From the NCBI GenBank assembly GCA_030698225.1, contig JAUYNR010000012.1, positions 33,067 to 97,066 on the forward strand: a stretch of 64,000 bases of DNA, in the 5' to 3' direction. Positions 58,058 through 64,000 of this stretch are shown one piece after another. Each line of letters starts with the position of its first letter. Position 1 is the first letter of the stretch. Position numbers and translations under genes: made by a program. The notes under the pieces were generated by a model that made no database searches, was not told where the DNA came from, and worked only from the letters and a program-made list of their open reading frames with translations. This stretch comes from Oxalobacteraceae bacterium. Its GTDB lineage: Bacteria > Pseudomonadota > Gammaproteobacteria > Burkholderiales > Burkholderiaceae_D.

Positions 58058-58675
58058 TTATGGCTCGATTGCGAACCCGGTGCTTTGCGCGCCGGTGACG
58101 ATCATGTCCATCGCGATGGTGCCGATCAGCAGCGCCGACATGCGCCCGACCAGGTCGACATAACGGTCGGTCAGCGCCGCGTGACGGTCCTTGAGCCGAT
58201 CGTGCAGGATTTTCATCACAACCAATATCAAGACGGTGATCGCCAGCGTGCCGGCAATCACCGCCGCCGCACCCGGCAGCGGCAGGCGGGTGCCGATCAC
58301 GACCGATGCGCTGACCGTGCCCGGCCCGATCATGATCGGCATCGCGATGCTGCCGGCAATCGCGTCCGGCGTGCCGCGCATCGAGTCGATCGCGCCGGCG
58401 CCGGAAAACACATAGCGCAGCCCGATCAGCAGGAACACGATGCCGCCGAAAATCTGGAACGATGCAAAGCGCACCTGCAAGGTGTCGCGGAAAAAGGCTT
58501 CGCCGCCCCATGCGAACAGGACGAAGACGCAGGTGCTGATGACGCTGCCGCGGATCAGCACCCGCGCAAAATCCGGCGTCGGCAGGCCCCGGATCAGATC
58601 GAGCAGGTAAATGCTCATCAGGAACGGGTTGAACAGCGCAAAAAACAGCAGGAACGAGCGCAGGTAGGGTTCCAT
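58058..58675 (-). CDS. MarC family membrane protein
   Basis: 205 residues from ATG 58675 (frame open to 58711), six helices, MarC/YchE family: FFALFNPFLMSIYLLDLIRGLP, FQIFGGIVFLLIGLRYVF, IAMPIMIGPGTVSASVVIGTR. The function of the family is unproven (reported as NAAT transporters by homology only). Its start overlaps the 3' end of ectD by 16 bases, hinting at co-transcription with the hydroxyectoine operon. Confidence 0.88.
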   Translation of the reverse strand: MEPYLRSFLLFFALFNPFLMSIYLLDLIRGLPTPDFARVLIRGSVISTCVFVLFAWGGEAFFRDTLQVRFASFQIFGGIVFLLIGLRYVFSGAGAIDSMRGTPDAIAGSIAMPIMIGPGTVSASVVIGTRLPLPGAAAVIAGTLAITVLILVVMKILHDRLKDRHAALTDRYVDLVGRMSALLIGTIAMDMIVTGAQSTGFAIEP

Positions 58676-58691
58676 CAGGCGCCCGGCAGGA

Positions 58692-59621
58692 TCAAGCGGG
58701 CGATCCGGCAATCTCCAGCGGTTCCGGCTCCAGCGCCGCCACGTCCTGACGGGCGGCGATGAACTCGGGGCGCGGCTTCAATCCGCCCTGCGGCGCATGC
58801 AACTGGTTTTCGATGCTGTTGTAGACGAAGAACACATTGCTGCGCGGGTACGGCGTGATGTTGCCGTTCGAGCCATGCATGGTATTGCAGTCGAAAAAGA
58901 CTACCGAGCCGGCACGGCCCTTGCAAGACGTAATCCCGCCCAGGTCGGCCAGGTAGCGCAGCAGCAGTTCGTCCGGCACCCCGCATTCCTGCTTCTGCAG
59001 CGATTGCTTGTAGTGCTCATCCGGCGTTTCGCCCGCGCAGGAAATGAAATGCTTGTGCGAACCGGGGATCAGCATCAGCGGGCCGTTGTGTTCATCGTTA
59101 TCGGTGAGCAGGATCGAGCAACTCAATGCACGCATCGCCGGCATCCCGTCTTCGGTATGCCAGGTTTCGAAATCCGAATGCCAGTAAAACTCCTTGCCGG
59201 TGAAGCCGGGCTTGTAGTTGATGCGCGACTGGTGGATATAGACTTCGCTGCCGAGGATCTCGCGCGCCACGTTCAGCACGCGCGGGTCGCGCATCAGGCC
59301 GGCAAACAGATCGTTCAGCCGATGCACATCGAAGATCGAGCGCACTTCGCCGCTGCCCGGCTCCGCAATCACTTCGGCGCGGCCGGCCGCAGCAAAATCT
59401 GCACGCATTCCCTGCATTTCGTCAAACAGGCCGGCCACCTCGCTCTTTGAAAACAGCTCGGGCAGCAGCAGGAAGCCGTTCTCGCGGTAGGCATCGCGCT
59501 GCGCCGCATTCAGCGCGGCGGGTGCGGGGCACTGCTCCCGCTCGTAGAGTACCGGCTCGCAGCGCGCCAGGATCGCCGGAGAAATCAGCGCCCGGCTCTG
59601 GTATGGGTCTTGGGATAGCAT
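58692..59621 (-). CDS. ectD: Ectoine hydroxylase
   Basis: 309 residues from ATG 59621, preceded by AAAGGA; the frame upstream belongs to ectC in another frame. Fe(II)/2-oxoglutarate-dependent dioxygenase that makes 5-hydroxyectoine. Iron ligands are visible as HxD in FYWHSDFETWHTEDGMPAMRA and the distal histidine in DCNTMHGSNGN. The ectoine-binding segment QSRINYKPGFTGKEF is present. Family length is normal. Confidence 0.95.
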   Translation of the reverse strand: MLSQDPYQSRALISPAILARCEPVLYEREQCPAPAALNAAQRDAYRENGFLLLPELFSKSEVAGLFDEMQGMRADFAAAGRAEVIAEPGSGEVRSIFDVHRLNDLFAGLMRDPRVLNVAREILGSEVYIHQSRINYKPGFTGKEFYWHSDFETWHTEDGMPAMRALSCSILLTDNDEHNGPLMLIPGSHKHFISCAGETPDEHYKQSLQKQECGVPDELLLRYLADLGGITSCKGRAGSVVFFDCNTMHGSNGNITPYPRSNVFFVYNSIENQLHAPQGGLKPRPEFIAARQDVAALEPEPLEIAGSPA

Positions 59622-59637
59622 CTGATGGTCCTTTCTC

Positions 59638-61902
<2,265 letters not shown>

Positions 61903-61994
61903 GCGTCTCCTTTTGCAGACAAGAACGTTCGATGGCAGGCTTGCGCCGCCGAACGTAGTTGTCAGTTACAGGGAATCAGGGCGCGGGCAGACGG

Positions 61995-62468
61995 TTAAAT
62001 ATCGCCTTCGGCAGGCGCCTTAACCTCAAGCAGAGTAGCAAATTGTTCCAACACCACCACCAGCGTATGCCGGTCGTTCTCCGGCAACGCGCCGAGCGCG
62101 CTGGAAAAGCCTTGCGGCAGCGCCGACGGCGCATTGTCGACCAGGTCCCGGCCGGCCGCCGTCACGCTCACGTAGACATTGCGCCGGTCGCGCGTATCGC
62201 GCTCGCGGATCACCAGCTTTTTTTCTTCCAGCCGGTCGACGATGCCTACCACGGTGCTTGAACTCAGGTGTATTGCCCGCCCGATCGCCTTCAGCGTACT
62301 CGGCCCCAGTTGGGCAATTGCCATCAGCGCGACCAGTTGCGGCGACGTGATGTTGTGGGTGCTTGTCAGCCGCTTCGAATGATGTTCCACACACTGCGCG
62401 ATACGGCGCACGCTTTGCAAAATGCGAATGGAATCATTTACCGCGACAAGTTTGGTGGCATCAATCAT
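61995..62468 (-). CDS. ectR: MarR-type regulator of ectoine synthesis (EctR-like)
   Basis: 157 residues from ATG 62468 (a GTG at 62507 is an alternative). Winged helix: HNITSPQLVALMAIAQLGPSTLKAIGRAIHLSSSTVVGIVDRLEEKKLVIRERDTRDRRNVYVSVTAAG, with an N-terminal dimerisation helix. MarR-type EctR proteins repress ect genes in methylotrophs and other bacteria. Here it sits immediately upstream of ectA on the same strand behind a near-consensus promoter. The regulatory role is inferred from position. Confidence 0.85.
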   Translation of the reverse strand: MIDATKLVAVNDSIRILQSVRRIAQCVEHHSKRLTSTHNITSPQLVALMAIAQLGPSTLKAIGRAIHLSSSTVVGIVDRLEEKKLVIRERDTRDRRNVYVSVTAAGRDLVDNAPSALPQGFSSALGALPENDRHTLVVVLEQFATLLEVKAPAEGDI

Positions 62469-62567
62469 GGGCGCCAGTTTAACGACATCCCGGCTTCCTG
62501 TCTGCACCTTGCGAACCCGCCTGCTCCCCTGCTTTTCGTTGCACTGAATCCCAAATCAAGAGCCATC

Positions 62568-62595
62568 ATTATACACCAACAACATTCCATGTCAA
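62568..62595 (-). promoter_or_regulatory. Near-consensus sigma-70 promoter of ectR-ectABCD
   Basis: On the minus strand TTGACA (62595-62590) and TATAAT (62573-62568) are both perfect hexamers separated by 16 bases. Transcription would start near 62560, about 90 bases before the ectR ATG. Confidence 0.75.
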
Positions 62596-62691
62596 ATCAT
62601 CTCATATCAGATCATTTCAATACGAATGATTTAAGTATGAAAATATTGATTGAAGAAACGTAAATACCGGGTGTGGAATTAATTTTGTGGG

Positions 62692-62713
62692 GCGGGCACG
62701 ATTTTGTGCCCGC
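62692..62713 (-). terminator. Hairpin after the RIO kinase gene
   Basis: GCGGGCAC (62692-62699) pairs with GTGCCCGC (62706-62713) around a loop of six bases. On the minus strand it follows the kinase stop codon by about 75 bases; the T-run after it is weak (CCCCACAAAATT), so it may be only a partial terminator. Confidence 0.45.
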
Positions 62714-62787
62714 GGGGGATATCGGATCTACCTAACAGCATTGGAAATACAGGCGTGGGCACGGCGGAGCCGCGCCCACCCGCCACG

Positions 62788-63639
62788 CTAGCCCGCCATC
62801 TCCTGCCGGTAGCGCTGCTGCGCCTCGGCTTCCAGCCGCGCATCCTCGATCTCGTACAGCACCGCACCGACGTCGACCTTGCGCTCATCGTGCTTGAAGC
62901 GGCCGGTCAGCGGCAGCTCCGGCGTGAGCAGGCCGGCCTGATACAGCGCCCAGATTTCCTTGCCGTAATAGGTGGCATTGAGCGCGGGGGCGAACTGGCC
63001 GAAATACGTCCTCAAATTATCGACATCGCGCTCCAGCATGGTGCCGGCGTTGGTATTGCCGGCCGCATCGACCGCCTGCGGCAGGTCGATGATCACCGGC
63101 CCGTCGGCATCGACCAGGATGTTGTATTCGGACAGATCGCCGTGGATGATGCCTGCGCACAGCATCAGCACCACCTGATGCAGCAGTTGTGCATGGTATT
63201 CCAGAGCCATCGCTGCGGTCATTTCGACATCGTTCAGGCGCGGCGCCGCATTGCCGCTGGCGTCGGTCACCAGATCCATCAGCAGCACGCCCTCGAAGCA
63301 GATGTACGGGGTCGGCACCTTGACGCCGGCGGCGGCCAGCCGGTACAGGGCATCGACTTCGGCGTTTTGCCAGACTTCTTCCTGCATCTTGCGGCCGTAG
63401 CGACTGCCCTTCTCCATCGCGCGCGCCTGCCGGCTGTTCTTGACCTTGCGCCCTTCCTGATAGGCGGCGGCCTGCTTGAAGCTGCGCTGGCCGGCTTCCT
63501 TGTAGACTTTCGCGCAGCGGATTTCGTCGCCGCAGCGCACCACATACACGGTGGCTTCCTTGCCGCTCATCAGTTGCCGCATGACTTCGTCGATCAGGCC
63601 TTCCTGCACCAGCGGTTCAAGTCTTTTCGGGGTTTTCAT
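62788..63639 (-). CDS. RIO-type serine protein kinase
   Basis: 283-residue bacterial RIO1-like kinase (PA4780-type). Elements: the ATP lysine in RCAKVYKEA, the catalytic loop HGDLSEYNILV (aspartate in HGDL), the metal-binding loop IIDLPQAVD, and the RIO-specific insertion. No substrate can be read from the sequence. It is upstream of and in the same direction as ectR, about 320 bases away. Confidence 0.9.
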   Translation of the reverse strand: MKTPKRLEPLVQEGLIDEVMRQLMSGKEATVYVVRCGDEIRCAKVYKEAGQRSFKQAAAYQEGRKVKNSRQARAMEKGSRYGRKMQEEVWQNAEVDALYRLAAAGVKVPTPYICFEGVLLMDLVTDASGNAAPRLNDVEMTAAMALEYHAQLLHQVVLMLCAGIIHGDLSEYNILVDADGPVIIDLPQAVDAAGNTNAGTMLERDVDNLRTYFGQFAPALNATYYGKEIWALYQAGLLTPELPLTGRFKHDERKVDVGAVLYEIEDARLEAEAQQRYRQEMAG

Positions 63640-63653
63640 AAGCGGTACTCAAT

Positions 63654-63851
63654 ATGCATTGCAAGAATCAATCCAAGGAACAAATCGCGCCCCGATTCTT
63701 CAAGATGCGCAATAGTACCAAGTTGCGCACCACAGCACAGGGGAAGTTGATCGCCAACGCAGACGACGGCGTTGACAAAGAAACATATCTATTGCAATTA
63801 GCAAACAATAGGCGACCAATGCTTGCCGCAAATCAAGATTCGTATACTTAA
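63654..63851 (+). CDS. Short hypothetical frame, doubtful
   Basis: 65 codons between the RIO kinase start and the insertion sequence end. There is no signal peptide or domain. The peptide TTAQGKLIANADDGVDK resembles TTAQMELVIDDGVDK, which can be read across 36858-36902 in a region without a gene. Both may be relics of one repeated sequence rather than genes. Confidence 0.2.
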   Translation: MHCKNQSKEQIAPRFFKMRNSTKLRTTAQGKLIANADDGVDKETYLLQLANNRRPMLAANQDSYT

Positions 63852-63859
63852 CTCAAAGT

Positions 63860-64000
63860 TAGGACTTACGCAAAAAGCGTATTTTTGTAACAAATCGGGT
63901 TTATGCCAAACGCATAGCAATCGTCGGATTTTTAAGTTGCTGTCGTAAGAATTCATCAAGCAATCCATGCTTAATGCGATAAAGGGTCTGCCCTGTTTTC
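63860..64000 (-). mobile_element. End of an insertion sequence
   Basis: The last 140 bases carry the tail of a transposase on the minus strand and, beyond its stop, a probable terminal repeat starting about 63861 (GGACTTACGCAAAAAGC). The rest of the element is outside the window, so the family cannot be fixed; it looks like an IS4- or IS5-type element. Confidence 0.55.
63901..64000 (-). CDS. Transposase, C-terminal part only
   Basis: Read on the minus strand from the window edge to the TAA at 63903-63901: KTGQTLYRIKHGLLDEFLRQ then QLKNPTIAMRLA. This is a typical basic transposase C-terminus. The remainder lies outside the window. Confidence 0.5.
   Translation of the reverse strand, partial: KTGQTLYRIKHGLLDEFLRQQLKNPTIAMRLA

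Larger units (their letters stand above)
62469..62787. other. ectR control region and 3' end of the RIO kinase gene
   Basis: About 320 bases, no gene. The region 62560-62660 is A+T-rich and contains the ectR promoter; dyads of the form AAATCAT/ATGATTT lie at 62594-62635 and could be EctR or osmotic-response sites. Around 62692-62713 a hairpin could terminate the RIO kinase transcript. Confidence 0.55.

Overview
The window is a continuous stretch of a GC-rich betaproteobacterial chromosome, most likely Burkholderiales of the Oxalobacteraceae type. That placement is inferred from protein style, the queA-tgt-yajC-secD-secF order, the complete pgaABCD locus and an ice-binding-type lipoprotein start at the left edge. 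No rRNA, tRNA, CRISPR array or phage was seen. Only the last ~140 bases look like an insertion sequence end.

Layout. 1-4000: start of an exported lipoprotein (minus strand), a decayed tail copy of astB, an orphan receiver-like protein, a TlpA-type thioredoxin and a two-gene ABC-2 exporter. 4100-10460: five-gene arginine succinyltransferase operon (aruC-F-G-D-B order) with a nested palindromic repeat between aruD and aruB. 10600-17050: pgaABCD for poly-N-acetylglucosamine. 17050-18730: a hairpin-rich gap and an ArgR-like GlxA/AraC regulator. 18820-21300: MlaE-like permease, MCE protein and lipoprotein, with no ATPase, then a decayed DMT transporter. 21830-25600: lysine-catabolism-like pair (ALDH7 and saccharopine/lysine dehydrogenase family) with a divergent Lrp regulator, then a MarR regulator. 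25800-27230: PAS-PAS-GGDEF protein. 27300-36860: secF, secD, yajC, tgt, queA, recG, pdxH and a gamma carbonic anhydrase-like protein. 37000-38500: a small exported repeat protein and an exported HExxH protein. 38747-43838: a cassette (LtaS-like transferase, response regulator, histidine kinase, DgkA) bracketed by a 119-bp direct repeat of the lhr 3' end. 43747-48135: lhr-type helicase. 48458-53660: GltD-like oxidoreductase with fused ferredoxin domains, 2-oxoacid:ferredoxin oxidoreductase alpha and beta subunits, and a CBS protein. 53842-56100: PAS-PAS-GAF-PAS-GGDEF protein. 56196-57955: lysE/argO and divergent argP. 58058-62470: MarC-family protein and the hydroxyectoine operon ectABCD behind a MarR-type EctR. 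62788-63639: RIO-type kinase.

How the parts fit. Basic amino acid metabolism recurs: arginine catabolism, lysine oxidation, an exporter with its LysR regulator, and an ArgR-like regulator. PGA synthesis is normally driven by c-di-GMP, and two GGDEF proteins are present, though any link is inference. The LtaS/DgkA cassette makes functional sense: an LtaS-type enzyme releases diacylglycerol and DgkA recycles it. A shared 16-bp motif sits in front of the two-component genes and in front of dgkA.

The most unusual structural signal is a set of short copies of gene 3' ends: the lhr tail at 38747-38865, a lysE-family tail at 43642-43725 and an astB tail near 684-770. The first two mark the junctions of the LtaS/DgkA cassette, which looks inserted beside lhr.
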